Positions 34,819-44,323 of a stretch of DNA of 64,000 bases are shown here, piece after piece. This DNA comes from Trebonia kvetii (GTDB taxonomy: Bacteria; Actinomycetota; Actinomycetes; Streptosporangiales; Streptosporangiaceae). Every line of letters starts with the position of its first letter. Position 1 is the stretch's first letter. Made by a program: the position numbers and the translations under genes. The DNA lies in assembly GCF_007827045.1 (NCBI RefSeq), contig NZ_RPFW01000004.1, positions 186,001-250,000 on the forward strand, given 5' to 3'. The notes beneath the pieces were generated by a model that worked only from the letters and a program-made list of their open reading frames with translations, had not been told where the DNA came from and ran no database searches.

Positions 34819-35483
34819 CCCGGATTCTCATCGCCGAAGACGAGCCGCACATCACCCGCTTCCTGGTCAAGGGCCTGAAGGCGGAGGGCTACGCGACCAC
34901 CTCCGCCGCCGACGGCGACGAGGCCCTCTACCTGGCCCGCAGCGGTGCGTTCGACCTGATGCTGCTCGACCTCGGCCTGCCAAGGCAGGACGGGCTGCGC
35001 GTGCTCGGGGAGATCCGCCGCGCGAAGCTCCGGCTGCCGGTGATCGTGGTGACCGCCCGCGGCGCCGCCGACGACATCGTCGTCGGTCTGGACAGCGGCG
35101 CGGACGACTACCTAGCCAAGCCGTTCCGCATCGCCGAGCTGCTCGCCCGAGTCCGTGCCAGGCTCCGGCCCGTGTCCGTCCCGGAGGCGGCCAGGCTCGT
35201 CAACGGTGACCTGGTCCTGGACCTGCACACCAGGCAAGCACACGTCGGCGACCGGGTCATCGACCTGTCGGCCCGCGAGTTCGCGCTGGCCGAGACATTC
35301 TTGCGCCACCCAGGTCAGGTGCTCAGCCGTGAGCAGTTGCTGAGCCGGGTCTGGGGCTACGACTATGACCCCGGCTCCAACGTCGTCGACGTCTACGTCC
35401 GGTACCTGCGCAACAAACTCGGCCAGGACCGCATCGCGACCATCCGAGGTGCCGGCTACCGCTTGGTGCAGGCGACAGCCTAA
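34815..35483 (+). CDS. OmpR/PhoB-family response regulator
   Basis: A 222-residue regulator. The receiver has acidic pocket EDE, phospho-acceptor Asp in DLMLLDLGLP, Thr/Lys switch residues in VVTARGAADD and DDYLAKPF. The winged-helix effector has LSAREFALAETFLRHPGQVLS, EQLLSRVWGYDYDPGSNVVD and the final IRGAGYRL. The ATG at 34815 overlaps the kinase stop. A strong hairpin terminator lies 28 bp downstream. Regulon is unknown; the divergent ABC exporter is a candidate. Confidence 0.94.
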   Translation: MTRILIAEDEPHITRFLVKGLKAEGYATTSAADGDEALYLARSGAFDLMLLDLGLPRQDGLRVLGEIRRAKLRLPVIVVTARGAADDIVVGLDSGADDYLAKPFRIAELLARVRARLRPVSVPEAARLVNGDLVLDLHTRQAHVGDRVIDLSAREFALAETFLRHPGQVLSREQLLSRVWGYDYDPGSNVVDVYVRYLRNKLGQDRIATIRGAGYRLVQATA

Positions 35484-35510
35484 GCCGGAATCTCGCATCC
35501 GGCCGGGTAG

Positions 35511-35540
35511 CGGCCAGGCCCCGGGTTCGGGGCCTGGCCG
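35511..35540. terminator. Hairpin between response regulator and convergent small gene
   Basis: A perfect 13 bp inverted repeat (CGGCCAGGCCCCG, loop GGTT, CGGGGCCTGGCCG) lies between the convergent response-regulator and 41-residue genes and can serve both. Confidence 0.85.
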
Positions 35541-35563
35541 TACCCGGGGCCTGCTGTCGGGTG

Positions 35564-35689
35564 CTAGTTGTCGCCCTTGTCCTCGCCGCGGTCCTCGTGC
35601 CGGTCCCGGCTGCTGTGCTCGTGCTTCTTGGACTCCCGGTCCTCGCGCTCCCGCTCGAACCCCTTGTGTACGGTCTCCACTCGCGCCAT
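35564..35689 (-). CDS. Small, highly charged 41-residue protein
   Basis: The frame reads MARVETVHKGFEREREDRES then KKHEHSSRDRHEDRGEDKGDN: about two thirds Glu, Asp, Lys, Arg and His with no hydrophobic core, so probably disordered or RNA/metal-associated. A GAGGAG Shine-Dalgarno lies about 10 bp before the ATG at 35689, and a strong hairpin follows the stop. These support a real gene despite its size. Family unknown. Confidence 0.55.
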   Translation of the reverse strand: MARVETVHKGFEREREDRESKKHEHSSRDRHEDRGEDKGDN

Positions 35690-35977
35690 GATCTGTCATC
35701 TCCTCATCGCCCGCCTTCCGGCGGCGGCGGCCCCTTGCCGCATGCCTTTATTCTCGCCACCCGTCATGAATCCCCCATGAGCTCCAAGTGAGAGGGCTCT
35801 AACCCACCCGCACGCCGTCGCCGCGTTCGGCCCGACGACGCCCTGCCCGCCGTCGCCGGCCCGTGGCGCCTCGCCTCCGCACCGCCGTCCTGGTCCGGGT
35901 ATCGCCTGCGCTGATCTGCTCGGCAAACGGACTGTTCGCGCGTCTCCCGCCGATGCCGCCGCGACCTGGGCGGCGTA
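35690..35977. other. Intergenic region
   Basis: No gene or clear structure is seen. It presumably holds the promoter of the 41-residue gene and the 3' region of the AlkZ-like gene. Confidence 0.4.
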
Positions 35978-37012
35978 TTACGCCTCGGTCCAGCGCACGG
36001 CGATGCGCTGCGTGATGCCAGGCAGCGGCAGCGATTCTGCCTCGGCCATCACCGCGTCACGTTCCGCGGCCGATAGCCGCCGCCAGGTCTGCACGGTCAG
36101 CACCGTGTCTGCCCGCCGCCAGGTTACGGCGATCTCTCCGCCGATGAGCAGCCCGCCTGGCCAGACGCGCGGCGTCCATAGCTCCCCGCGCCGGCCGTCG
36201 TCGGGGACGACAAGTTCTCTGTCGGCCCCCTGAAGCACCAGGTAAGGGTCCCCGCTCGGCAGCAGTCGCACCGGTCCCGAGAGGCCATCCGCGTCGGCAC
36301 GGAAGGCGTCCTCGTCCTCGGCGAGAATCCACGCCTCACCGATCGGCGTGCCCACCCGCGTCAGTGACGGCCCGAGCATCTCGAACGCCGCCAAGGCGGC
36401 CCGCGGTCCAGTCCCCGACCACTGGGCGAAGGACGCCTGCGTGGCCGGGCCGTACACGTGCAGGTAGCGGCGGGCCAGTTCCAGGCGCGCCTCGACCGGA
36501 TCCACGTCGGGTGGCGGAACGGTCCAGATCACCGGCCGCCGCGCCCCCTCCCAGCGGATCAGGACGGTGCCCGTCGCCGCGGCGTACCTGAGCATGTTCG
36601 CGTTGGCCATGCCAAGCCCGCGCCCCGCCTCCTCATAGCTCATCCGCGCGCCGTCGAGGAACGCGTGCAACTGGGCAGCGGTGGTCTGCGCGCGCAGCCG
36701 CCCCCTGGCATCGTGGGGGAGCGTGCCGAGCGAGAAGACCGCGAGGTCGCGAGCGGCGACGACGAAGACGGTGAACCGCGGCCCCCACAACTGCACCAGC
36801 GAAGGGTCCTCCCACGCCGACGGCGACGTCTGCGCGACCCGCGCGTGAATCGACAGCTGCGCGGCCCGCGGCATGCTGTCCTGCAACCCCGCCCAGGCAG
36901 CCCGCCGCAGCGACTCCGCACCGGGCGGCAGCCGCTCCGTCAGCGCCCCCGCCCGCTGCCTGAACGAAAGAATCTGCTCCCGCGTCAGCTCTAGCGTGCT
37001 CCGCACCGTCAT
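35978..37012 (-). CDS. Winged-helix AlkZ-like protein (HTH_42)
   Basis: A 344-residue member of the HTH_42/AlkZ family. These are tandem winged-helix proteins; some are DNA glycosylases that excise bulky or crosslinked alkyl adducts. Visible family segments are LQDSMPRAAQLSIHARV, LVQLWGPRFTVFVV, ELARRYLHVYGPATQASFAQW and the late RLLPSGDPYLV and LWTPRVWPGGLLIGGEI. Glycosylase activity requires a catalytic Gln motif that was not resolved with certainty here. It is monocistronic. Confidence 0.8.
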   Translation of the reverse strand: MTVRSTLELTREQILSFRQRAGALTERLPPGAESLRRAAWAGLQDSMPRAAQLSIHARVAQTSPSAWEDPSLVQLWGPRFTVFVVAARDLAVFSLGTLPHDARGRLRAQTTAAQLHAFLDGARMSYEEAGRGLGMANANMLRYAAATGTVLIRWEGARRPVIWTVPPPDVDPVEARLELARRYLHVYGPATQASFAQWSGTGPRAALAAFEMLGPSLTRVGTPIGEAWILAEDEDAFRADADGLSGPVRLLPSGDPYLVLQGADRELVVPDDGRRGELWTPRVWPGGLLIGGEIAVTWRRADTVLTVQTWRRLSAAERDAVMAEAESLPLPGITQRIAVRWTEA

Positions 37013-37023
37013 GTGTCAACAGG

Positions 37024-37227
37024 CTAATCCCCGGGACCGACGGCAGGGCACCGGCCGCGGTTGCGTAACGCGTCGACCGGCTCGTCTCCGTAGAGTTCAT
37101 GCCACAGGCGACGCAGGAATGCTTCGTCACTCCCGTCGTCGTACTCGACGGCTTCCGACAGTTCGTCAGCAGGCAGTTGGCCGGGATCCCGCAGCGCCTG
37201 GCGGAGTTGGGACTTGAATACCTGCAT
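37024..37227 (-). CDS. Small acidic conserved-type hypothetical protein, 67 residues
   Basis: Frame MQVFKSQLRQALRDPGQLPA followed by DELSEAVEYDDGSDEAFLRR and LWHELYGDEP. It is amphipathic and acidic, with sensible codon third positions, unlike the competing frame over the same bases (Cys/Ser/Thr-rich nonsense). A purine-rich CGAGGAA immediately precedes the ATG. Function is unknown. Confidence 0.5.
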   Translation of the reverse strand: MQVFKSQLRQALRDPGQLPADELSEAVEYDDGSDEAFLRRLWHELYGDEPVDALRNRGRCPAVGPGD

Positions 37228-37346
37228 TTCCTCGTCGGTCTCGCGTTTGGCGAGGTGTTAAGCCCATCCACCACGATTTCGTCACCGCCGCCGCGGTTGC
37301 GCCCCTCAAGCGACCTGACACGCGTTAACGCGAGCTGGCCCCTTGA

Positions 37347-37396
37347 AATGCCCGTGTCGTTGCCGGGGCTATCACCCCGGCAACGACACGGGCATT
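37347..37396. terminator. Very long perfect hairpin downstream of the WD40 ATPase gene
   Basis: A perfect 22 bp inverted repeat (core CCCGTGTCGTTGCCGGGG) with loop CTATCA, 44 bp beyond the stop of the leftward WD40 gene. Strong bidirectional intrinsic terminator. Confidence 0.88.
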
Positions 37397-37439
37397 CGCT
37401 AAACGATCTTGACCCAGCCGCAGGACCGCAACGAAACCG

Positions 37440-40400
37440 TCAGGGGCATGCCGCCCGGTACGGCACTCCCGGCACGTAGCTGGCCCACTCCGCCTCGCTG
37501 AGCTGCTGCCCGGAATCGGCGCAGATGGTCGCCCGCGCGTCGGCAGGCCTGGTGTCCCACAGGTGGACGGTGCCCTCAAAGCTAGTCGCGGCCAGTTGAG
37601 CACCCGACGGCGAGAACGCCAGCCCGTACACGTGGTCGGCAGGCCCTGTCAGGGTGGCGATCAGCACCGGGTGCGCCGGCGAGGCCACGTTCCACAGCCA
37701 CACGCTCCCGTCAGTCACGCCCACCGCGAGCGTCTGACCCGACGGGCTGAACGCCGCCGCCCACACGTACCCGGACGGCCCGGTCAGCGCCGGGCCTAGC
37801 AGCACCGGGTGCGCGGGGTCCGCCACGTTCCACAGGTGCACCGTCTTGTCCGCGCTGCCGACCGCAAGGGTCTTGCTGTCGGGGGAGAACGCGAGCCCGA
37901 TGGCGTAGCTGGCCATGTCGCGCAGGGGCGAGCCGACAGGCGAAAGCCCGGCAGCGGAGCCCGACCCTGTCACCTGCCACAGCCGCACCGCGCGATCCAG
38001 ACCCGCCTCCGCGACCGTCTTGCCGTCAGGCGCGAACGCCACCGTGTAGACCGATTCCCCTGATGCTTGTTCTGTGACAAGCCGCCGGGGATTGGCCGGG
38101 TCGGCGACGTCATACAGCCGCACAGAACCGTCGTCCGCCCCGGTGGCGAGCAGCGTGCCGTCCGGGCTGAACGCGACCGACTCGGCGGCGTTTCCGGTTC
38201 CGGTAGTAACAGCGAACGGCGCGGAGAGTGGCGCGAGCGTGTCCGCGGACAGCAACGAGACCTTGCCGTTCGCCAGTGCCACCGCGATCACCCCGTGCCC
38301 GAAGGCCGTCGCGTTCACGTACACCTTCGGCGGCAGCGGGCTGGCCGCGAGCAGCGTGCGCTTGGTGGCGTCCCACAACTGCACGCTTGTGCCGCCGACG
38401 GCGAGCGTCTTGCCGTCCGGGCTGTAGGTGACGCTCGCCGGTGAGTTGCCGGTGGCGAGGACCGGCGACGGCAGCCTGACAAGCGTGATCGTCCCGTCCG
38501 CGTTGGAGGCGGCGATCAGGTGCGGTCCGTCCCAGGTGACCGACGTGACCGGCTGCGGCTGCGGCACCGTCGCCGTCAGCGCCCGCGTGGCGAGGTTCCA
38601 CACCAGCACGCTCGCCGCCGAGGTGCCCGCCGCGATCGACGTGCCGTCCGGGCTGAACGCGACGGTGTTCGCCCAGTTGGTCGCCCCGGTCAACGTCCCT
38701 TCCGGCGTGGCGGAACCCGACTTCTTCGACGTGCTCACCGTCCACAGCCAGACCTTGTCGTCCTGGCTCGACGCGGCGAGCGCCCGCCCGTCCGGGCTGA
38801 AGGTGACTCCGGACACGGGACCGCCCGGCCCAGTCAACGGCATATGCGGATACCGAACGGGTTCGCCGGAACCCCGTACCCGCCACAGCATCACCATGCC
38901 CGCCGCAGTCCCGGCGGCGAGCACCTGACCGCCCGCGCCGAACGTCACCGAGTTGACGGCCAGGTGGGAGCCGGGCACGGTGAGCGCCGAACCGGCGTGA
39001 CCAGGCTTGCCGACGTTCCACAGCCACACGCTCCCGTCGGCGCTGCCCGCGGCGAGCGTCTTGCCGTCCGGGCTGAACGCGACCGAGTAGATCGTGCCGC
39101 CCGGGCCGGTCATCGGCTGCTTGATGACCGCGAGCCGCGGCGCATCGGAGGTCCCAATGACCCTCCACAGCCGCACGACCTGCTCCGCGCCGGCCGCGGC
39201 GATGAGCGTACCGTCCGGGCTGAACGCCGCCGTATATAGCGGATGGTCGGAATTAACCTGCGCCAGGGTTGCGATGGGGACGGGGTGTTCGCTGTTGGTG
39301 ATGTTCCACAGCCGCAGCGTCCCGTCGGCGCCCGCCGCGAGCAGTAGGCGGCGGTCCGGGCTGAGGCTGACCCACTGCACGGGGCCTGCCGAGTCCTCGG
39401 CCCTGGTCACCTGGGGCGTACCGCTGGCCTCGAGCAGGCTCGCCGTCGCCTGCGGCGTCTGGGAGATCGAATAGGCGCTGGCGGCGAGCTGGGCGGAGAC
39501 CGCCGGGTCTTCGCCGCGCTTCTCGTCGGCGACGAAGGCGACCGCGCGCGAGTTCGCCGCCTGGCCGTCGACGATCGCCGCGTGCTCGGCGGTGACGGCC
39601 TGCTGGCGCAGCCGCGCGGTGTAGGCGGTCAGCCCGGCGACGGCGAGCACGAGCGCGGCGAGCATCGCCACGATGGCCCGCAGCCGCCGCAACCGCCGCC
39701 GCTCACGGCGCTCGCGCGTAGTGCCCGAGGCGACCGACGCGTCGACGAAGGCCAGCGCCGCGGGCGACAGCGTCGCGCGGCGGTCCCCGTCGCGCGCCCA
39801 GTCCCGCGCGATCGCGAGCTGGCTGCCGCGCCATAGCGCGGCCTCCTCCCTGTCGGCCTCCGCCCAGGCCCGCGCACCCTCGGCGATCCGCCGCCTGGCC
39901 CGCAGCGCCTCGGCGTTATCCTCGATCCAGGCACGCAGCCGTGGCCAGGCGGTCAGCAGGGCGTCGTGGGTGAACTGAGCCGAGTCCGCGCCCACGGTGA
40001 TCATCCGCTCGCGGACGAACACGTCGAGCACCGCGTCCGCGTCACCGTCTTCCTTGCCTCTTCCCCCGGTACCGCGCAGCTCGCTCAGCGGCACCGACGC
40101 CCGGCTCGGCGGCAGGTCGTCGGCCACGTGCACGAGGCGGAGCAGCAGCCGCCTGGCGAGGCGCTGCTGCTCGGGCGTCAGGCTGTCGTATGCCCGCTCG
40201 GCGGACTGCCTGACCGCGTCCTTGATCCCGCCGCTCGCCAGGTAGTCGGCCACGGTCATGGTGCCGCCGCGGCTGTGCTCCCACGCGCACCGCATGGCGT
40301 GCGACAGCAGCGGCAGCGTCCCCGGCTCGTGCGCGTGGTCGTCGGCGCCGCGGCCCGCGGCCGGCGGGGCGAGGTCGGCGAGCACCACCTCGACAAGGCC

Positions 40401-41336
40401 GTCTTCCACGTCCGTCCGTGCCAGCCTGGCGGGTTCCACGACGGCGCGGCGCAGTTGCTCCGCGCTCATCGGCGCGAGCAGCACCTGCCGCTCCTGGAGC
40501 GCGCGCAGCAGCCCGGGATGGCCGATCGCCTGTCCGTAGAAGTCGGCGCGCAGCGCGAGCACCACGAGCCTGGTCTTCGCGAGATCGCACAGCGCGGAGA
40601 TCAGCGCGCTCCGCTCGCCCTCGTCCGGGCACAGCGTGAACAGGGCCTCGAACTGGTCGACGATCAGCGCGGGACCGCCAGGCGCGCCGTCGGCATCCCA
40701 CGCGGCGGACCTGCCCCACGACCCGGAAAGCCCGGAGGACCCGGAGACCGCCTCGATGACCCGCTGAGCGAGCCCGGCCGTCCCGGTGACCGTGAGGTCG
40801 TAGATCTCGATGAGCGCGCCGCTGCCCGGCGCCGCCTCCTCGGCCGCCGCGCGCAGCCGCGGCAGCAGCCCGGCTCGCAGCAGCGACGACTTCCCGGCCC
40901 CCGACGGACCGACCAGCACCAGCGGCATGTCGGAACGCTGCTCGGCGAGGAACGCGATCAGCTCGGTGAAGTCCTCGCGGCCGAAGAACCAGCGTTCGTC
41001 GTCCGCCTCGAACCTGGCGAGCCCGCGGTACGGCGGTTCGCCGCGCCGCCCCGGCGACCTGCGCACCCGGGCGAGCGCCGCCTGCCACGCCTCGACCCGT
41101 TCGGCGCTCGTCTCCCCGCAGGCGGCGAGGATGCGCGCGAACTGCTCCCTGTCGAGCGGCAGGTGCCGCCCGGAGAAACAGTCGCCCGTGGTCGACACCG
41201 AGGTGCCAGCGGCCCTCGCGACCTCGCGGATCGTCAGTCCGGACCGCTCCCGCAGCGACTGGAGTTCACGGACGAAGTCCGTTCCGGTCGCGACCTCTCC
41301 CAGGTCCTGTGACATCTGCTCTGACGGCATACTCAA
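37440..41336 (-). CDS. nSTAND-type ATPase with N-terminal HTH, transmembrane helix and WD40 propeller
   Basis: A 1298-residue signal-transduction ATPase. Residues 20-75 form an Xre-like helix-turn-helix (LQSLRERSGLTIREVARAAG). At about 103-125 YRGLARFEADDERWFFGRE introduces the nSTAND NTPase, with Walker A LVGPSGAGKSSLL at about 142-153 and Walker B-like LIVDQFEALFTLC. A Leu-rich winged-helix/helical segment follows. A hydrophobic helix IVAMLAALVLAVAGLTAY lies near residue 570, then about 12-14 WD40 blades (repeating SPDGxxLAxGxxDGxVxLWN) to the end. Such proteins sense a ligand through the propeller and oligomerise; many work in defence or developmental control. It is monocistronic with a long terminator. 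Confidence 0.88.
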   Translation of the reverse strand: MSMPSEQMSQDLGEVATGTDFVRELQSLRERSGLTIREVARAAGTSVSTTGDCFSGRHLPLDREQFARILAACGETSAERVEAWQAALARVRRSPGRRGEPPYRGLARFEADDERWFFGREDFTELIAFLAEQRSDMPLVLVGPSGAGKSSLLRAGLLPRLRAAAEEAAPGSGALIEIYDLTVTGTAGLAQRVIEAVSGSSGLSGSWGRSAAWDADGAPGGPALIVDQFEALFTLCPDEGERSALISALCDLAKTRLVVLALRADFYGQAIGHPGLLRALQERQVLLAPMSAEQLRRAVVEPARLARTDVEDGLVEVVLADLAPPAAGRGADDHAHEPGTLPLLSHAMRCAWEHSRGGTMTVADYLASGGIKDAVRQSAERAYDSLTPEQQRLARRLLLRLVHVADDLPPSRASVPLSELRGTGGRGKEDGDADAVLDVFVRERMITVGADSAQFTHDALLTAWPRLRAWIEDNAEALRARRRIAEGARAWAEADREEAALWRGSQLAIARDWARDGDRRATLSPAALAFVDASVASGTTRERRERRRLRRLRAIVAMLAALVLAVAGLTAYTARLRQQAVTAEHAAIVDGQAANSRAVAFVADEKRGEDPAVSAQLAASAYSISQTPQATASLLEASGTPQVTRAEDSAGPVQWVSLSPDRRLLLAAGADGTLRLWNITNSEHPVPIATLAQVNSDHPLYTAAFSPDGTLIAAAGAEQVVRLWRVIGTSDAPRLAVIKQPMTGPGGTIYSVAFSPDGKTLAAGSADGSVWLWNVGKPGHAGSALTVPGSHLAVNSVTFGAGGQVLAAGTAAGMVMLWRVRGSGEPVRYPHMPLTGPGGPVSGVTFSPDGRALAASSQDDKVWLWTVSTSKKSGSATPEGTLTGATNWANTVAFSPDGTSIAAGTSAASVLVWNLATRALTATVPQPQPVTSVTWDGPHLIAASNADGTITLVRLPSPVLATGNSPASVTYSPDGKTLAVGGTSVQLWDATKRTLLAASPLPPKVYVNATAFGHGVIAVALANGKVSLLSADTLAPLSAPFAVTTGTGNAAESVAFSPDGTLLATGADDGSVRLYDVADPANPRRLVTEQASGESVYTVAFAPDGKTVAEAGLDRAVRLWQVTGSGSAAGLSPVGSPLRDMASYAIGLAFSPDSKTLAVGSADKTVHLWNVADPAHPVLLGPALTGPSGYVWAAAFSPSGQTLAVGVTDGSVWLWNVASPAHPVLIATLTGPADHVYGLAFSPSGAQLAATSFEGTVHLWDTRPADARATICADSGQQLSEAEWASYVPGVPYRAACP

Positions 41337-41538
41337 AGGACACTCAGTTCATCGACGGGGTTCACGTATTTACGGCAAACGATGCGAATTCGCTACCAAT
41401 CGATGACTCGCCGGAAGGGCAATGTCGACGGTGCGTACGCTGCGCCGCCGAGAGGCCCGGGGGCGGCCTTGTTCAAGCCGGCTGGCGCCGGCAATGCTGG
41501 GTGACGATCAGCCTCAACGGGGAGGAACGAGACACGTC

Positions 41539-43158
41539 ATGAGTGAGCTCAGCTACACGTCGACGGCGAGCGACACGCCGCTGCTCGGTGACACGATCGG
41601 CGCGAACTTCGACCGCACGGCGGCCGCCTTCCCCGACCGGCTTGCCCTCGTCGACATCCCGGCCGGCCTGCGCTACAGCTACGCGGAGTTGAAGCGGGAG
41701 GTCGACGCCCTCGCCCTCGGCCTGCTCGCGGCGGGCATCGGCAAGGGGGACCGGGTCGGCATCTGGTCGCCCAACCGCGCCGAGTGGACCGTTACCCAGT
41801 ACGCCACCGCCAAGATCGGCGCGATCCTGGTCAACATCAACCCGGCGTACCGGACCAGCGAGCTGGAGTACGTGCTCAACCAGTCGGGCTGCAAGCTGCT
41901 CGTCGCCGCCCAGCGGCTGAAGACCTCTGACTACGCCGCGATGATCGCCGAGGTGCGGCCGCGCTGCGCGGACCTGGAGCAGGTGGTCCTGCTCGAGACC
42001 CCGGAATGGCAAGCCCTGCTCGACGCCGGCCGCCAGGGCGACCCCACAACGCTCGACGCGATCGCGCTGAGCACCGACGACCCGATCAACATCCAGTACA
42101 CCTCGGGCACGACCGGCTTCCCCAAGGGCGCGACGCTCAGCCACCACAACATACTCAACAACGGCTTCTTCGTCGGCGAGCTGTGCCACTATACGGAGCA
42201 GGACAGGGTGTGCATCCCGGTGCCCTTCTACCACTGCTTCGGCATGGTGATGGGCAACCTGGCGGCCACCAGCCACGGCGCCGCGATGATCATCCCCGCT
42301 CCGGTCTTCGACCCGGTCAAGACCCTGGAAGCCGTGCAGAACGAGCGGTGCACGAGCCTGTACGGCGTGCCCACGATGTTCATCGCCGAACTCGCCGTCC
42401 CGGACATCGACCGCTACGACCTGTCCAGCCTGCGGACCGGCATCATGGCCGGCTCACCGTGCCCGGTCGAGGTGATGAAGCAGGTCATCGACCGGATGGG
42501 GATGGCCGAGGTGAGCATCTGCTACGGCATGACGGAGACGTCGCCGGTGTCCACCCAGACCCGCGTCGACGACTCGATCCAGCGCCGCGTCGCCACCGTG
42601 GGCAGGGTCGGCCCGCACATCGAGGTCAAGGTCGTCGACCCGGTGACCGGCCTCACCGTGCCGCGCAACGAACCGGGCGAGCTGTGCACCAGGGGCTACT
42701 CGGTGATGCTCGGCTACTGGCGTCAGCCGGACAAGACAAACGAGGTCATCGACGCGGCCCGCTGGATGCACACGGGCGATCTCGCGGTGATGGACGACGA
42801 CGGCTACCTGTCCATCACCGGACGCATCAAGGACATGGTGATCCGCGGCGGCGAGAACATCTACCCGCGCGAGGTCGAGGAGTTCCTCTACACCCATCCC
42901 GACATCATGGACGCCCAGGTGATCGGCGTGCCGGACGCCAAGTACGGCGAGGAGCTGATGGCCTGGATCCGGCTCCGCCCCGGCGCCACCGAAATCACTG
43001 CGGACGCACTGCGCGAATTCTGTGCCGGCAAACTCGCTCATTACAAGATTCCCCGCTACGTGCACATCACCGAGGAATTCCCGATGACCGTCACCGGCAA
43101 GGTGCGGAAGGTGGAAATGCGCGAGAAGTCGGCGGAAATCCTGGGCCTTACCCAGTAG
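41539..43158 (+). CDS. Fatty-acyl-CoA synthetase (AMP-binding, FadD-type)
   Basis: A 539-residue adenylate-forming enzyme that activates a carboxylic acid through acyl-AMP to acyl-CoA. Motifs: phosphate loop [19 protein letters not shown]5 [12 protein letters not shown]7 [13 protein letters not shown]8 [21 protein letters not shown] and the catalytic Lys in VTGKVRK. The ATG at 41539 sits behind GGGGAGGAAC; an upstream frame to 41422 is Arg-rich and was rejected. It resembles FadD35-type medium-chain synthetases. The sirtuin in this window could in principle regulate it by deacetylation (inference). Confidence 0.92.
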   Translation: MSELSYTSTASDTPLLGDTIGANFDRTAAAFPDRLALVDIPAGLRYSYAELKREVDALALGLLAAGIGKGDRVGIWSPNRAEWTVTQYATAKIGAILVNINPAYRTSELEYVLNQSGCKLLVAAQRLKTSDYAAMIAEVRPRCADLEQVVLLETPEWQALLDAGRQGDPTTLDAIALSTDDPINIQYTSGTTGFPKGATLSHHNILNNGFFVGELCHYTEQDRVCIPVPFYHCFGMVMGNLAATSHGAAMIIPAPVFDPVKTLEAVQNERCTSLYGVPTMFIAELAVPDIDRYDLSSLRTGIMAGSPCPVEVMKQVIDRMGMAEVSICYGMTETSPVSTQTRVDDSIQRRVATVGRVGPHIEVKVVDPVTGLTVPRNEPGELCTRGYSVMLGYWRQPDKTNEVIDAARWMHTGDLAVMDDDGYLSITGRIKDMVIRGGENIYPREVEEFLYTHPDIMDAQVIGVPDAKYGEELMAWIRLRPGATEITADALREFCAGKLAHYKIPRYVHITEEFPMTVTGKVRKVEMREKSAEILGLTQ

Positions 43159-43251
43159 GCATCACTCACCGATCATCCATAACGGGTTCGGCTGCCTCCC
43201 GCGGCGCCCGCCAAGGCCTGCCCGCCGTCCAGACGCGGATAGGGTTGCGCC

Positions 43252-44079
43252 GTGCGGCCGGAGGGGGAGATCACCAGGGGGACCACCAATCCGAGCAGGC
43301 TGCGCCGGGTGGACCGCTGGATCACCGAGGCCCTCGCCGACGTGCTCGGCGCCGCCGCCCGCCCGCTGGTCGTCGACCTAGGTTACGGCGCCTCGCCGGT
43401 GACCACGATCGAGCTGTACCGCCGGGTGCGTTCGGTGGCACCGGACGCCGAGGTCACCGGCCTGGAGATCGATCCCGGCCGGGTAACCGCCGCCCGCGAC
43501 CGCCTTGCCGCGCTGCGCGCCGCGGGGGACGACCTGCCTGGCCTGTCCTTCGCGGTCGGCGGCTTCGAGCTGCCCGCGCCGCGCCGGCCGATGCTCGTAC
43601 GCGCGTTCAACGTGCTGCGCCAGTACCCGGAGGAACGCGTGGCCACGGCCTGGTCCCGCCTCCAGGCAGGCCTGGCGCCCGGCGGCCTGCTGGTGGAGGG
43701 CACCTGCGACGAGATCGGCCGCCGCGCCGTCTGGGTCACGCTGCCCGCCACCCCAGGCGACGGCGAGGCGCTCATCACCTTCTCCGCCCGCCTCGCCTCC
43801 CTAGACCGCCCGTCCGACCTGGCCGAACGCCTGCCCAAGGCGCTGATCCACCGCAACGTGCCAGGCGAGCCTGTCCATCAGTTCCTGCGCGACCTGGACC
43901 GAGCCTGGGACCACGCCGCCCCCTACTCCGCCTTCGGCCCCCGCCAGCGCTGGCTGACCGCGATCGCCGCCCTGTCCGCCGACTGGCCCGTGCTCCGCCA
44001 GCCACCGCGCGGCGGCCCCCGGCGCTGGCGCCTCGGCGAGCTGACCCTTCCATGGCAGGCCCTGCGCCCCGCCGACTGA
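43252..44079 (+). CDS. Class I SAM-dependent methyltransferase-like protein
   Basis: A 275-residue Rossmann protein from a GTG at 43252. The SAM-binding strand VVDLGYGASPVTTIELYRRV and acidic motif II VTGLEIDPGRV are present, followed by LVRAFNVLRQYPE and GGLLVEGTCDE. It is an actinomycete-conserved methyltransferase-like protein; substrate unknown. It follows the synthetase by 93 bp and may be read from the same promoter. Confidence 0.82.
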   Translation: MRPEGEITRGTTNPSRLRRVDRWITEALADVLGAAARPLVVDLGYGASPVTTIELYRRVRSVAPDAEVTGLEIDPGRVTAARDRLAALRAAGDDLPGLSFAVGGFELPAPRRPMLVRAFNVLRQYPEERVATAWSRLQAGLAPGGLLVEGTCDEIGRRAVWVTLPATPGDGEALITFSARLASLDRPSDLAERLPKALIHRNVPGEPVHQFLRDLDRAWDHAAPYSAFGPRQRWLTAIAALSADWPVLRQPPRGGPRRWRLGELTLPWQALRPAD

Positions 44080-44323
44080 GGGCCGGCCTTCAGCAGAGAA
44101 CGCCAATTCCCCGTCTTATCCGCTTTCGCGCGCTATCTGGCATTGCGCAAATTGTGCCACTAAGAAGAAATGCCCGAATAGTTGGCCGACAGGCCTTCGA
44201 ATGTCAGTGCCGACGAATACCATGATTCCATGGGGTGGCAGAAAACGATAACCCCGTCGGCTTTCCCGGCATCCAAGGGCGCGGAATGCGGCGGCACGTG
44301 CACGACGCGATCAGAGACCTCGG
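44080..44323. other. Intergenic region
   Basis: Lower-GC sequence (around 44100-44180) between the methyltransferase and the broken exporter. No gene or hairpin was recognised, only the run-on tail of the frameshifted exporter frame. Confidence 0.35.

Noticed and set aside
35112-35699. 195-residue minus-strand frame covering the response regulator 3' end
   Set aside because: Different frame from the charged 41-residue protein and antisense to conserved winged-helix code.
42006-44225. 739-residue plus-strand open frame
   Set aside because: Shadow of the acyl-CoA synthetase and methyltransferase in another frame; Arg/His/Pro-rich low-complexity translation.
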